From Diphasiastrum complanatum (Eukaryota; Streptophyta; Lycopodiopsida; Lycopodiales; Lycopodiaceae): DNA of 64,000 nucleotides. The position numbers were made by a program, and so were the translations under genes. The stretch covers positions 36,450,954-36,514,953 of the forward strand of contig CM055096.1 of NCBI GenBank assembly GCA_029204225.1, given 5' to 3'. The notes beneath the pieces were generated by a model. It worked only from the letters and a program-made list of their open reading frames with translations, was not told the origin of the DNA and did no database searches. Below, in pieces: positions 47,189 to 55,367 of this stretch (position 1 is its first letter; the number at the start of each line of letters is the position of its first letter).

Positions 47189-49965
47189 CTTAACATATCA
47201 GCTGAATGATGCAGAGGAAGGTCATAAATCGGCCCCTTGCAGGCACTCGCAGGAGGGGAATTACACTGGATGAGGACAACCTCTTGGAGAGGGAACTCTT
47301 GATGGATCAGAAAGAGTGTGCAGAACATGTTATGCTTGTTGACCTTGGTCGAAATGATGTGGGCAAGGTAAGACTTGTCCTGTTCTGATTCAACATCCTC
47401 ATGTCAGTCTTTCAACGTCTGTTTTGGTCTTGGCTTGTTTGGCTACATGTCATTGGGATATGTGGGCATAGCTTCTCTCTATGTCAATTCATATCTCCAT
47501 GTTTGCTGCTCTTTCTCCTGAACATGCTTGAATGATTCGATACCAAAGAATTATCCAACAACAAGAGCCTGCTGTGCTATATTTCCCTCAAATAATTGCC
47601 CAAAAACTTGAGAAATGGATATAATAACAATATAACATCATAAAAATGGGATGTGAGTCGGGATATTGTAGCATGTGGCTCAGGCTATGCATGATAGAGA
47701 AGGCTTTGCGAATGGGCTTCATGATGTTAAAGGTTGCACACCTTTTCTTCTATGTCCTGATACTATCCTATACTTAGCATTTGACATATTTTCTGTTTGA
47801 GATCAGCATCCAAAGTTTCTTTAGCTGGTTGGAGCTAATTGTTTCTATGTAATGGTGCTCCTTTTCCACCGGCTACCTTTCCAGGTTTAGTTTCAAGATC
47901 AATTGATGATTTGTAGTTATCTTTAGATTTATATCAGCAAGCAGGGGTATTATTTCATTTAGCTTTGCTCTTCAGTGCTTGCACCTCATCATAACTGAGT
48001 TTGCCTTCCCCTTGCAAAGACGTGAAAAACTCAAAATATTGCCGTCTATATTAACACTAACAATCTGAGCAGAGGTGTCCTAAAATATGGGCTGTGCTAT
48101 GCATGTACTTGATAGTCCAAGATTTTGTAGCTGGACTCCACAGTGTCGAAGATTGCTCAATACTTTGTGTATTAGACTTAGCATCAATGTAGTAAGTATC
48201 ACGAAAATGAAGATTAAACTGTAGATCTTTGTGTGATCATTTTGGAGCAGGTTTCTAAAGCAGGGACAGTGACAGTTGATAAATTTATGGAAGTGGAGCG
48301 CTACTCGCATGTTATGCATATCAGTTCAACAGTATGTAGCCATTAATGTGGAGCTTCAGATTGAAGCACAAGCTTGTTTTAACATGTTTTTATTGCAGTG
48401 GTTTTGATACCCAGATTCTTTTGCTATTTTTCTTGGTAAAGGTTACTGGAGAGTTACTGGATGAATTGACTGGCTGGGATGCACTTCGTGCAGCTTTACC
48501 TGTAGGAACAGTTAGCGGGGCTCCAAAGGTGACAAAAGCTGACCTACTTTACCTTTTTCGTAGCCTTTCTTGGAGTTTCCAGTGGTTTCAGATTTGTTGG
48601 GTGCTTAGTAATCTGATTGCTTGCCATACTTTTGTGACTGATGTTCTTATTATGTGGTTGACTATAGTAGCTGACAACATAGATATGCCTAGCTGTGAAT
48701 TTGTGAATTTATTTATGCCCATCCTAGACTGTGTTACAACTGCAGTTTTGGAGAATGTGTTTGTGGAAGTTTCTCCAACTGAGGAAAGAATCCATGGAAA
48801 TGTTATGAAGAAACATTTTCGCAGCACTTGGAAAAAATTTATCTCGTGGAGAAATTTTTTTGCCCATAATGGAAGGCCTGTCGTCTGTTTGAAGGCCAAA
48901 TGAGACATATTTTACACTTTCCAAGTCTCTTATTCACTTTGATGTAAACATAAATTTTGTATCTTGCACTCTTAACAGCCATGAAATGGGTTTCCTTATT
49001 TTTTGGAACCTGTTTGAAACCTTGACATTTCAAATGTCCATTTCTTCTTGCTTTTTTGTGCTCCATCTGGCTCGAAGGGTCCTTAAAGTGGTCAAAGGGG
49101 CCCAATAGTGGGCCAACAGGCCCTTTCTTCATGAATTATGGATCGTAATGAGATGAAACCTTCTAGTCACGAAGGACGATGGCTGTTGTTTGTCATAATT
49201 TAGATTGATTCATAATTTAGATTTCACATGCTCAGTCATGCAGGTTATCAACATATTGGAACCTCTGCCACTTGAATTAGCATTCCTATGGGTCAAAAGC
49301 CGAAAGAAACCTAAAAATAGTCAGGTCACATTTGAAAGTTTTCAAACATTTGAAGAGTGGTTGTAAATCAAACGTCTGATCGCTAAGTTGCTTGCAGTAT
49401 AAATAGCTTTCTCTTTCTCTTCCTCTTCCACATGTAAAATTGCAATTACTTTGTGCTAGTTTAATTTTGTGATGATGTAGTGTTGCCCAGTTTCTTATAT
49501 CCCATTTCACAGTTATTGTTTCCTATTTCTTGAGATCCATTGTTTTCTTGGACTGGGACTTTTACCAAAACTGTCAAGAATTGATTGTTTTGTTTACAGG
49601 TGAGGGCAATGCAACTTATAGATCAATTAGAGCCAACTCGGCGCGGCCCCTATAGTGGTGGTATTGGTGCTATTTCTTTTGATGGAGATATGGATATTGC
49701 TCTAGCCCTGCGGACCATGGTCTTTCCTACTTTTGCTCGTTACAACACTTTGTACTTGCACAATGGTTCTTCAGTTCGGCGTGAATGGATTGTTCACCTC
49801 CAGACAGGAGCAGGGATTGTCGCTGATAGCAACCCTGATGATGAATACAAAGAATGCGTTAATAAAGCTGCTGGGCTAGGTAGAGCAATCGATTTGGCGG
49901 AGGCAGCATTCACTCAAAGAGATGTGTACAAAATCCCCACAAATGAAGTACATAAAAAGATGTAA
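29262..49965 (+). CDS. ASA: Anthranilate synthase alpha subunit, C-terminal half (five exons)
   Basis: The TrpE-type subunit turns chorismate and ammonia (from a glutamine amidotransferase partner) into anthranilate, the first committed step of tryptophan synthesis; in plants it works in plastids. Exons: 29262-29318, 47215-47367, 48251-48331, 48442-48528, 49600-49965, all phase 0 with GT/AG borders, together 246 residues and a stop. Diagnostic blocks in order are [90 protein letters not shown] and [14 protein letters not shown]. They form the chorismate-binding domain and include the catalytic His and Glu motifs of the family. The N-terminal part, including the tryptophan feedback site and plastid targeting peptide, is left of the window. 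It could be any paralogue of the ASA family. Confidence 0.95.
29319..30474 (+). other. Start of the 17.9-kb ASA intron
   Basis: AT-rich sequence with no recognisable transposon or gene. Several T-rich runs occur, as in ordinary plant introns. Short open frames here lack similarity to anything I know. Confidence 0.6.
31180..31347 (-). pseudogene. hAT-3 transposase acidic C-terminus
   Basis: On the minus strand it reads [20 protein letters not shown], then [13 protein letters not shown], a stop where others continue, and a basic RRTKRRT end. It resembles the acidic then basic tails of hAT-1 and hAT-2 and connects to 43284 and beyond when hAT-2 is set aside. Confidence 0.6.
31348..31355. other. 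Left target duplication of hAT-2
   Basis: CTTTAAAT, against CTTTGAAT at 43276-43283; seven of eight bases match. Confidence 0.75.
31356..31470 (+). repeat. Left end of hAT-2 with subterminal palindromes
   Basis: CAAGGTTGCATCGAACC, then repeated CGCGAACC units and GCGGTTCGAACC. The sequence continues to 31470, where the LINE tails begin. Confidence 0.7.
31471..31493. repeat. (GA)n/(GAAA)n tail of LINE copy 5
   Basis: Six AG units and three AAAG units at the 3' end of LINE copy 5; also the left side of the hAT-2 microsatellite used as a target. Confidence 0.85.
31494..32893 (-). mobile_element. LINE copy 5, ORF1-only derivative
   Basis: A 1.4-kb minus-strand unit bounded by (GA)n on both sides. 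It has a 5' leader, ORF1 (32633-31670) and then directly a family 3' end: stem at 31514-31527, GTTAATAAAGC and TC/TTTC tail. APE and RT are absent, and there is no frayed edge. The plus-strand copy at 57825-58684 has the same plan, which points to a replicating non-autonomous subfamily. Confidence 0.75.
31670..32633 (-). pseudogene. LINE ORF1 in copy 5
   Basis: Starts [18 protein letters not shown] at 32633, with [12 protein letters not shown] and [20 protein letters not shown] coiled coil follows ([38 protein letters not shown]), then an RRM-like region [20 protein letters not shown] and [18 protein letters not shown]. The C-terminal domain (31900-31670) reads [20 protein letters not shown], then [17 protein letters not shown]. 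This is the L1-type ORF1p layout: coiled coil, RRM, C-terminal domain. Frameshifts near 32340 and 31890 break it. Confidence 0.75.
32894..32983. repeat. (GA)45 microsatellite between LINE copies 5 and 6
   Basis: 90 bp of perfect repeat, the tail of copy 6 and the upstream neighbour of copy 5 on the minus strand. Confidence 0.95.
33013..33026 (-). other. 3'-terminal hairpin of LINE copy 6
   Basis: GTACC-CAAA-GGTAC; the third base pair differs from the GTGCCC stems at 3681 and 7743, with both sides changed. Confidence 0.7.
33380..36678 (-). pseudogene. LINE ORF2 of copy 6: endonuclease, RT, CCHC-like motif
   Basis: Begins [20 protein letters not shown] (APE start, N at the metal site), with [10 protein letters not shown] and [12 protein letters not shown]. 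An in-frame TAG lies at 36253-36255. The GDFNA catalytic box reads GHFNA, so Asp is lost, while the SDHSLL box is kept. RT (from about 35200) shows [57 protein letters not shown] and [10 protein letters not shown] with YADD intact. After the thumb come [19 protein letters not shown] and, near 33600, [20 protein letters not shown], where the last Cys of the motif is Tyr. Frameshifts near 34970, 34640 and 34330 disrupt it. Confidence 0.85.
36727..37729 (-). pseudogene. LINE ORF1 of copy 6
   Basis: Starts [20 protein letters not shown] at 37729, with a Pro/Ser/Ala-rich N-terminus, then [20 protein letters not shown] and a leucine-zipper-like coiled coil ([19 protein letters not shown]). A single frameshift near 37290 moves to the second frame, which reads through the RRM-like domain ([38 protein letters not shown]) and the C-terminal domain ([33 protein letters not shown]). 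The protein would coat LINE RNA. The frameshift is the only lesion I see. Confidence 0.8.
37730..38010 (-). repeat. 5' leader of LINE copy 6 with GCC/CAGC repeats
   Basis: Many short copies of GGTCAGCA, GCCAGCAGG and GCGCCAGG lie between the (GA)n tract and the ORF1 start. A possible internal promoter region by position. Confidence 0.5.
38011..38083. repeat. (GA)36 microsatellite between LINE copies 6 and 7
   Basis: 73-bp run; the TC tail of copy 7 on the minus strand and the upstream neighbour of the full-length copy 6. Confidence 0.95.
38105..38118 (-). other. 3'-terminal hairpin of LINE copy 7
   Basis: GCACCC-GT-GGGTGC, a perfect 6-bp stem whose sequence differs from GTGCCC-GGGCAC at paired positions. 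Confidence 0.7.
38539..41176 (-). pseudogene. LINE ORF2 fragment of copy 7, best-kept RT
   Basis: The N-terminal piece (41176-40877) reads [20 protein letters not shown] and [20 protein letters not shown]. The 40780-39773 frame is 335 codons without a stop: [51 protein letters not shown] with YADD at residues 110-113, then [16 protein letters not shown]. The region after the thumb occurs twice because of the tandem duplication. A degraded tail at 38868-38539 includes [15 protein letters not shown], part of the CCHC-like motif. Confidence 0.85.
38784..40254 (-). repeat. Tandem duplication of about 735 bp inside LINE copy 7
   Basis: 38784-39519 and 39520-40254 are direct copies with a few per cent divergence. 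The junction lies at AGTATAAGAGG, where GAGG is shared by both edges. Only the second unit joins correctly to the upstream RT. Confidence 0.88.
41231..41329. repeat. (GA)n(GTGA)n in the hAT-2 leader
   Basis: About 38 GA units followed by five or six GTGA units, ending 5 bp before the transposase ATG. This is probably the microsatellite in which the LINE array began. Confidence 0.85.
41335..41628 (+). pseudogene. hAT-2 BED zinc-finger exon
   Basis: ATG at 41335, [20 protein letters not shown], then [20 protein letters not shown] (C-x2-C...H). The exon runs to a stop at 41626-41628. It is the same domain as in hAT-3 and hAT-4. Without the catalytic exons the product could at most bind ends. 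Confidence 0.7.
41713..42184 (+). pseudogene. hAT-2 C-terminal exon, acidic tail
   Basis: After an AG acceptor (TTTTTTGGCAG) the frame reads [20 protein letters not shown] and a Pro-rich part, a frameshift near 41940, then [20 protein letters not shown], a Ser/Glu-rich tail ([19 protein letters not shown]) and [15 protein letters not shown]. It closely matches 27480-27752 of hAT-1. The DUF659 and hATC exons that should precede it are deleted. Confidence 0.7.
42185..43275 (+). other. hAT-2 3' non-coding end
   Basis: Matches 27753-28739 of hAT-1 with indels. It carries several GGTTCGAACC-type palindromes (43169-43250) and ends GTAACCTTG. Confidence 0.75.
43276..43283. other. Right target duplication of hAT-2
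   Basis: CTTTGAAT, pairs with CTTTAAAT at 31348. Confidence 0.75.
43500..44073 (-). pseudogene. hAT-3 dimerisation exon and following exon
   Basis: The minus strand from 44073 reads [24 protein letters not shown], a TGA where Trp is conserved, [20 protein letters not shown] and [15 protein letters not shown], with a donor at 43868. The next exon (about 43640-43500) reads [20 protein letters not shown]. These align with 26842-27075 and 27253-27361 of hAT-1. Confidence 0.75.
44074..44511 (+). repeat. D-family LTR, truncated insertion
   Basis: 438 bp beginning AGTTATGGACTCGG and ending TTCATAACT, similar to the reverse complement of the element D LTRs at 51989 and 57244. It is followed by TGGTAT, the first six bases of a primer-binding site, and then unrelated sequence. 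No matching 5-bp duplication is seen, so it is a 5' LTR left by a deletion rather than a clean solo LTR. Confidence 0.75.
44575..44826 (-). pseudogene. hAT-3 BED zinc-finger exon
   Basis: The minus strand reads [40 protein letters not shown] and [15 protein letters not shown], the C-x2-C...H BED pattern. A donor follows GAGCAG. The upstream boundary is cut by a LINE fragment at 44827. Confidence 0.75.
44827..45480 (-). pseudogene. LINE copy 8, RT fragment
   Basis: The minus strand contains [20 protein letters not shown] near 44890 and, further upstream, sequence matching the NYRTIMIGH block and the linker (near 45050-45390). Between them about 400 bp of RT is missing, and the 3' end with hairpin and tail is absent. 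An old, deleted copy. It may be part of the same insertion as copy 9 (46300-47154). Confidence 0.7.
45530..46299. other. Intron sequence, nothing assigned
   Basis: AT-rich sequence without a clear element. A minus-strand stretch near 46040-46150 may be further LINE debris, but stops are frequent. Confidence 0.4.
46300..47154 (-). pseudogene. LINE copy 9, endonuclease fragment
   Basis: Minus-strand pieces match the APE domain of copy 6: [15 protein letters not shown]-like sequence near 46980, [11 protein letters not shown] near 46750 (GDFNA box kept) and [11 protein letters not shown] near 46370, equivalent to [11 protein letters not shown] of copy 6. Many stops. The upstream edge (47154) abuts (GA)16, as in other copies. 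Confidence 0.6.
47155..47186. repeat. (GA)16 next to an ASA splice acceptor
   Basis: A pure purine run on the ASA sense strand, 28 bp upstream of the exon at 47215. It abuts LINE copy 9. Confidence 0.95.
47215..47367 (+). CDS. ASA: ASA exon b
   Basis: 153 bp, 51 codons, [15 protein letters not shown] through [16 protein letters not shown]. Acceptor GATGCAG, donor GTAAGA. The join to exon a gives IKE-RKVINRP, colinear with other plant ASA proteins. The upstream pyrimidine tract is poor because of the (GA)n run. Confidence 0.93.
47368..48250 (+). other. ASA intron (883 bp)
   Basis: Ordinary T-rich intron sequence; no element or RNA gene seen. Confidence 0.8.
48251..48331 (+). CDS. ASA: ASA exon c
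   Basis: 81 bp, 27 codons, [20 protein letters not shown] then VMHISST. The His of HISST belongs to the conserved active-site region. Acceptor GAGCAG, donor GTATGT. Confidence 0.93.
48442..48528 (+). CDS. ASA: ASA exon d
   Basis: 87 bp, 29 codons, [20 protein letters not shown] then VGTVSGAPK. Acceptor GTAAAG after a T-rich stretch, donor GTGACA. The intron before it is only 110 bp. Confidence 0.92.
48529..49599 (+). other. ASA intron (1071 bp)
   Basis: T-rich intron without recognisable inserts. The frame open at 48346-48903 is exon d plus intron read-through, not a separate gene. Confidence 0.8.
49600..49965 (+). CDS. ASA: ASA last exon
   Basis: 366 bp including TAA at 49963-49965. It reads [59 protein letters not shown] and [17 protein letters not shown]. 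After AEAAF there are 17 more residues ([17 protein letters not shown]), longer than the short tail of the plant ASA proteins I know. Confidence 0.93.
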   Translation: MRAMQLIDQLEPTRRGPYSGGIGAISFDGDMDIALALRTMVFPTFARYNTLYLHNGSSVRREWIVHLQTGAGIVADSNPDDEYKECVNKAAGLGRAIDLAEAAFTQRDVYKIPTNEVHKKM

Positions 49966-50004
49966 TTAACCTGAAAGGCTGGGTTTGAATATTATTGTCA
50001 TTTA

Positions 50005-50196
50005 CTAATGAATCGAGAATGCAACTTCTTGCTTCATTTTTCCAGTTTTAATGTCTAGCATCTTCTGCTTACAGTTTCTTGCAAAGTGACCTGGTTTCTC
50101 ACAATAGAAACAGGTTTTTTTGCTCATGTCAACTGTATTTGAACTGCTCCCACTTTTCTTCTTGAATCTGTCCTGCTTTCTTGTAAAGAAAGTCAA
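50005..50196 (-). pseudogene. Copia-type gag zinc-knuckle fragment
   Basis: Reads KKTCFYCEKPGHFARNCKQK, a C-x2-C-x4-H-x4-C knuckle, within about 63 codons starting 40 bp beyond the ASA stop. It lacks the rest of gag and any pol. Confidence 0.75.
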
Positions 50197-51777
50197 TTAT
50201 CAATTTTGTAGGTGCTTGGCATGTTCTGCTACTGTAGAATGTAGGAACCATAGTTTATGTAGAGCAGAATTATTTTTGGCATTCCTTGGTACATCTAACA
50301 AGAATAACAAAGACATGATTGATTTGAGGCTGATTCATGGTACTAGTTTCAAGCATAATTTTTCACAGGACTAGTTCTGCATATTTTTTAGGATTTTGGT
50401 ACCTCCAAAATGCTGTTATGTATCTAATACTTCTCATATGATAGCTCTCGATTTCTTTAAAGAGTTATGTTGAGAACACAAATAAGAGGTGCTAAACTTC
50501 ATCAGCATCTGGTATGCCAGCTAGATGCTTGGATCCATATCTCAGGCCTTATCATAGCTCACATCCTCATGTTCATGCTTGAGTTGAAAGCTTTCAAATG
50601 AGTTGTATTCTCATTGTTGGCCTTGCAAGGATGCCGTACATGTTGCAAGAGTCTCCCCACCTATAAACACCATGAAAAGTCTCCCATTTTCATTCTGAAA
50701 CTCTCAAAAAACTCTCGTAACCATTTCCAGAATCATCAAAAACGTCAATGGTACTCCCTCTGCATACGTCTAGTTAAGAACATCTATGAGAGTTGTGCCC
50801 TCTTGTACATGTGATTGCAAGAGTGAAGAGTCCTCAGATTTGCACACTTCAACATCACCTCCAGCTCGCATGCTATAATTGCCGACCATTCCCAATGAAG
50901 TGTTTCAGATCCCTAACATATGCAATTAATACGTGCTCATATTTTTAACAATCATCAACTGAGAATCTCAGTGTCCAGATTATATAGCACAAGCAAACAC
51001 ACTACTTGAGAAAGAGAAATGCAGGAATACAAATGAGAAAATCGTATAACATCGCACATCTAGAATTTCAGTAGGATAGCCATGGAAGCCCGAAAGGAGC
51101 AAGAAGGTGAAGCGGATAGTTTGCAGCTTAGTAGGTACTCAGCAGACCCACATGTTGCTATACAACTGTGGAAGGATAACACCAGCATCTAATCACCTCT
51201 GCAAATATGTTAGTTCCATAACATAATTCGAAAAAGAAACAGGGTAAAACAGGACAATATGTTGCAACAGGCTTTTACAGTCAGATGATATCTTCTGTGG
51301 GCATCGAGGAATCAGACCCACACTATGAATGTGGATCTATTCATTTATGGTTTCATTTGTATTTAAGCTCGTGTAATAAGAGCGTATGATCTCTCAATGA
51401 GTGGTAAACATCTGTCCAATACATAGGATCCATCAATCAGATATATAATCTGAAATTGGATGCCTCTGTATGATAATTTTTTTTGTCAGATTGGAGGATG
51501 CCCCCTGGTTGTGCAATCCAAATGCAAAATGTGTTTTCATGCACTCCAATTTGTACATTGAAGTATGAAAGTTAGACAGTACATGCAGGCAATAATTGGG
51601 TATAATAATCTAGTGGTATTTGATTATCTCTTATGTCGCAAGCTAGTGTGCTAGTTAATCAAGAGTTTTCTACTATGCTAAACAGAATTAATTTCTGTGA
51701 CGAGCCAAACTAATTTGCTAAACAATACTTGGTGGCCATGACATGACTTATAAGCTAAATAAATGATTATTTGACTG

Positions 51778-51779
<2 letters not shown>
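50197..51779. other. Downstream of ASA, mostly unassigned
   Basis: AT-rich sequence that may include the ASA 3' UTR. The only feature is a segment duplicated at 58739 (50755-50880). No coding region is supported. Confidence 0.5.
50755..50880 (+). repeat. Dispersed duplicate A (partner 58739-58876)
   Basis: Begins CCCTCTGCATACGTCTAGTT and runs through GCACACTTCAACATCACCTC. The partner copy differs at a few bases and has a 12-bp insertion near its end. Confidence 0.85.

Positions 51780-51819
<40 letters not shown>
51780..51819. repeat. (TC)20 microsatellite, unoccupied
   Basis: A perfect TC run flanked on both sides by sequence that is not LINE. Confidence 0.95.
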
Positions 51820-51823
<4 letters not shown>

Positions 51824-51988
51824 TTCCATTTATTGCTAACTTTTCACCACTTCAGGGATTTCTCAGACTTTCCTTTTCATTTTTAAGCTACAAAGCTCTA
51901 ATTCTAATTTCGGATTTTACAGCAATTGTATTCACTTGATTATTTCTAGCACAATGTGGGAGCCAGCGTCAACAATAAATACCATTTG

Positions 51989-52406
51989 AGTTACGAATAG
52001 AGCCACAGCTGATCTAGAATTAAGTTATGAAAGCATCATATAAGCAAGACTTAACCCTAGAAAGCAGGAAAGAGAGAGATTAAGGAGGCTAAAGAGAGAG
52101 ATCAATATCATTAGCTGAATGACAAATGACACAGTTTCCCTACTTATAGCCAAGAGGAAGCCATAAAAAAAAGCTTCCAGTGGCTAGGGCCCAACTGGGA
52201 GGGATAATAGTGCGCCCTCCAAGAAGGCCCCCACTCTCCAGTAATATGTCCAAATGGCCTAATAATGAATAATAAGGCCAAAGGCCAACCATATAGTTTG
52301 AATATCACTAATGAATAAAAAAAGGCCCAAGGCCTGCTTATGCATAAATTAAAGTAACTGTAAATGTAAATGGACGCGACGAATGTAATGAGCCGAGTCC
52401 ATAACT
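51989..52406 (-). repeat. 3' LTR of element D (418 bp)
   Basis: Begins AGTTACGAATAG and ends GTCCATAACT. AGTTA...TAACT are inverted ends, not TG...CA. Partner at 57244-57661. Confidence 0.93.
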
Positions 52407-52418
52407 CTCCCCGACACA
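52407..52418 (-). other. Polypurine tract of element D
   Basis: On the minus strand GTGTCGGGGAG runs into the LTR. Confidence 0.65.
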
Positions 52419-52499
52419 AAAAAAAGACCCAATTGTCGAAAAGATAACCGGATCAAGTAGCAGCAAGCCCTGGTGCATCAACAGCTAGAGGAAGAGGCT

Positions 52500-55313
52500 G
52501 TAAATGAGAACTGGCACGGGTAATAAGCTCTCAAGCACTTGATAGAAAAGTTGCAAGTGTGACAGGTGTATCCTCAGGAGGAAGAGGAATGCCAGGTAAA
52601 AGAGGTGCATAGCCATGAGATAATAAAAATGGAGAGACACCTGTGCTGGTACTAACAGAGCTATTATAGCTATACTCTGCTAAACATAAATGCTGATCCC
52701 AATCCTTCCCTGAAGGAGTAAATAATCCTCAAGGATCCTATTAAGGACCTCAGACTGTCCATCAGAAGTAGAATGATAAGCAGAACCCATAAAAAGCTAA
52801 ACATCCAAAATACGCATAAGCTCTGTCCAGAATATAGATGTAAACTTACTATCCCGATCAGAAAGGATAGTACGAGGAAATCCATGCAGGCGGAAAATCT
52901 CTGATAGGAACAAACGTGCACACTGCTCTGCTGTGATAGTACTACGAACTGAGATAAAATGTGCCTGTTTCGAGAACCTGTCAACTACCACCATACATGA
53001 ATTGTGACCACGCTGGGTATGGGGAAGGCCAAGGATAAAGTCCATAGATATATCAGTCCACTGGCGATGAGGAATAGGCCAACTCTGGAGCAAACCAACA
53101 GATTTAGAACGGGAGTACTTATTACGAAGACAGAAAGGGCAGGTACGAATAAGTACAGCAAGCTCAGATCGAAGAGAGGGCCAATAGAAATGGTCTTTGA
53201 GACGAGCATAAGACTTCTGAAAACCAAAGTGACCCCCAACAGGAGAGGAATGAGCATCCGACAACAACTGGGAACAGATACCCAAAGAACTAGGGATACA
53301 AAGAGAATCATAATGATAAAGATGATTGTCAATAATGGAGTAAACCTGATGAGGACTGGACGAAACAGGTGGGGCAGAACTATAAACATCACGAAAATCA
53401 GAACATGTAAGGTATGCTGCAGGTAGAGCATCAAACCATGGAGGAATAGTAGAAACGAGTGTATTTAACAAAGCTGGAAGACGAAATAATGCATCAGCAG
53501 CAGTGTTAGCACGACCAGGACGATACAATATGGAGAAATCAAAAGACTGTAAAAACTACAACCAACGAAATTGACGATCACTAAGGTCACGTTGAGAAAA
53601 CAGATAACGTAAAGACTGGTGATCAGTAATAATGTCAAATGGGACTCGATACAGATAATGACGCCACTTCTTAAGAGCATAGATAATAGCAAGAAGCTCT
53701 TTCTCATGCACAGAATAACGTTGTTCATAAGAGCGAAGACGACGCGACTCATAAGCAATAATACATTGTGACTGGCGAAGTAAAGCACCCAAACCAACAT
53801 TACTAGCATCAATCTCAACAAGAAACTTCTGATCAAACTGTGGTAAACACATAACGGCAGCATCAACAACAGCACGACGAAGAGTATCAAACGCTGTCTG
53901 ACAATCAGGAGTCCACAGAAAAGTACTAGACTTCTTCAAAAGTGCATGAAGAGGAGCTGCGATAGTGGCAAAATGAGGAACTGGACGACGAAGGTGAGTG
54001 GCTAACCCAAGAAACATACGAACATGATGAATATCACTAGGTATAGGCCAATCCTGGATGGCCTGAACCTTATGAGGGTCCAGACGAATGTGACCATTAC
54101 AAATAAGAAAACCAAGAAACTCGATATCAGAAACAGCAAAAGAACATTTAGACAGCTTAGCAAATAACTAGTGGTGTACAAGTAACTGAAAGACAGAGGA
54201 AAGATGGGCAACATGCTCAGCAAGAGACTGACTAAAAATAAGAATATCATCAAAATAAACCAAGACACAATGACCAAGAAGCGGACGTAAGATGTTAGTC
54301 ATCACATTCTGGAACGTAGGAGGGCCATTAGTAACACCAAAAGGAAGCACACAAAATTCATATAAACCAAGATGAGTACGGAAAGCAGTCTTATGTTCGT
54401 CAGAAGGGTGCATCTTGATTTGGTGATATCCAGAACGAAGGTCTATCTTGGAAAAGATTTTAGAGGTACCGAGCTGGTCAAAGAGGTCATCCATGTGTGG
54501 AATAGGGTACTGATTACGAATAGTCAACTTATTTAAAGCACGGTAATCAATACAAAGGCATTTGGTACCATCTTTCTTATTAATAAAGAGAACAGGAGCA
54601 CCAAAAGGGCTGTGACTAGGAACAATGAGACCCTGATCTAACAAGGCAGTAATATGGAGCTCAAGCTCATCATGCTCAGATCGAGACATACGATAAGGGG
54701 GACGGGAGGGAGGAGCAGAACCAGGACGCAAATGAATGTGATGGTTCACGTCACGTAATGGTGGTAGTGTCGTAGGTTCTGAAAAGACAAAAGCATACTG
54801 ATGTAATAAGTCAGAAATCACCTGAGGAACAGCTGCTGGTGTAGAAACTGGAGGAACTGGTACTGCCCATTGAACACATAATAAGGCAGCACAATGAGCC
54901 TTCGGCATGCTTCGAATAAACTGCTTCCCAGTAATCAATTGGAAGTCTCCCTGAGAATCAATGCCCACAAGTGAGTGTGTAACTGCATCATGTACAAATG
55001 TCAATGTCTGTTGTGTCAAGTCCAGTGTAACGACTCCAAGAGATGCAAACCAATCAGCACCAAGGATAAGATCATAACGCTCCATAGGAATAATGTAAAG
55101 ATTTGCCTGTCCAGAGAAATCTCCAATGCGGTATGGTAAACGCTGAAACATCTGAGAACTAGGAAAAGAATGAGAACTAGCAACCTCAACTGTGAGAGGC
55201 TGGGAAGCAGGAACATGTGAAGCACAGATCCGACTAGTGATATAACTGCTAATAAAAGAATGAGTGCTACCAGTATCAACTAAAACAATATACTCTCGAC
55301 CTGTAATACGCAC
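52500..55313 (-). pseudogene. Element D pol: protease, RT, RNase H, integrase
   Basis: Protease VLVDTGSTHSFISS has an intact D-T-G. RT shows [35 protein letters not shown] and VLVYFDDILIFS with both catalytic Asp. RNase H: VEIDASNVGLGALLRQSQ, DHQSLRYLFSQRDLSDRQ. Integrase: GHFGFQKSYARLKDHFYWPS, CPFCLRNKYSRSKSVG, DISMDFILGLPHTQRG and ILSDRDSKFTSIFW. In-frame TAG codons lie at 54165-54167, at the RNase H/integrase junction (about 53553) and near 52794. Beyond the last, a small deletion shifts the frame, followed by EYSYNSSVSTSTGVSPF. No chromodomain seen. Confidence 0.9.
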
Positions 55314-55367
55314 ACGTAACCGAATGGAGCGAGGACCAGGACGTCCTGTCCAAGTAGCATAGGCAAG

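Noticed and set aside
48346-48903. 185-codon plus-strand frame
   Set aside because: It contains ASA exon d (48442-48528) and then runs on through intron sequence; only the exon part is conserved.
51780-51819. LINE tail at the (TC)20 tract
   Set aside because: Neither flank shows the hairpin, the TTAATAAAG motif or any LINE sequence; it is an empty microsatellite.
53004-53426. Plus-strand frame opposite element D integrase
   Set aside because: Antisense shadow of a conserved integrase frame; no domain of its own. The same holds for 55437-55709.
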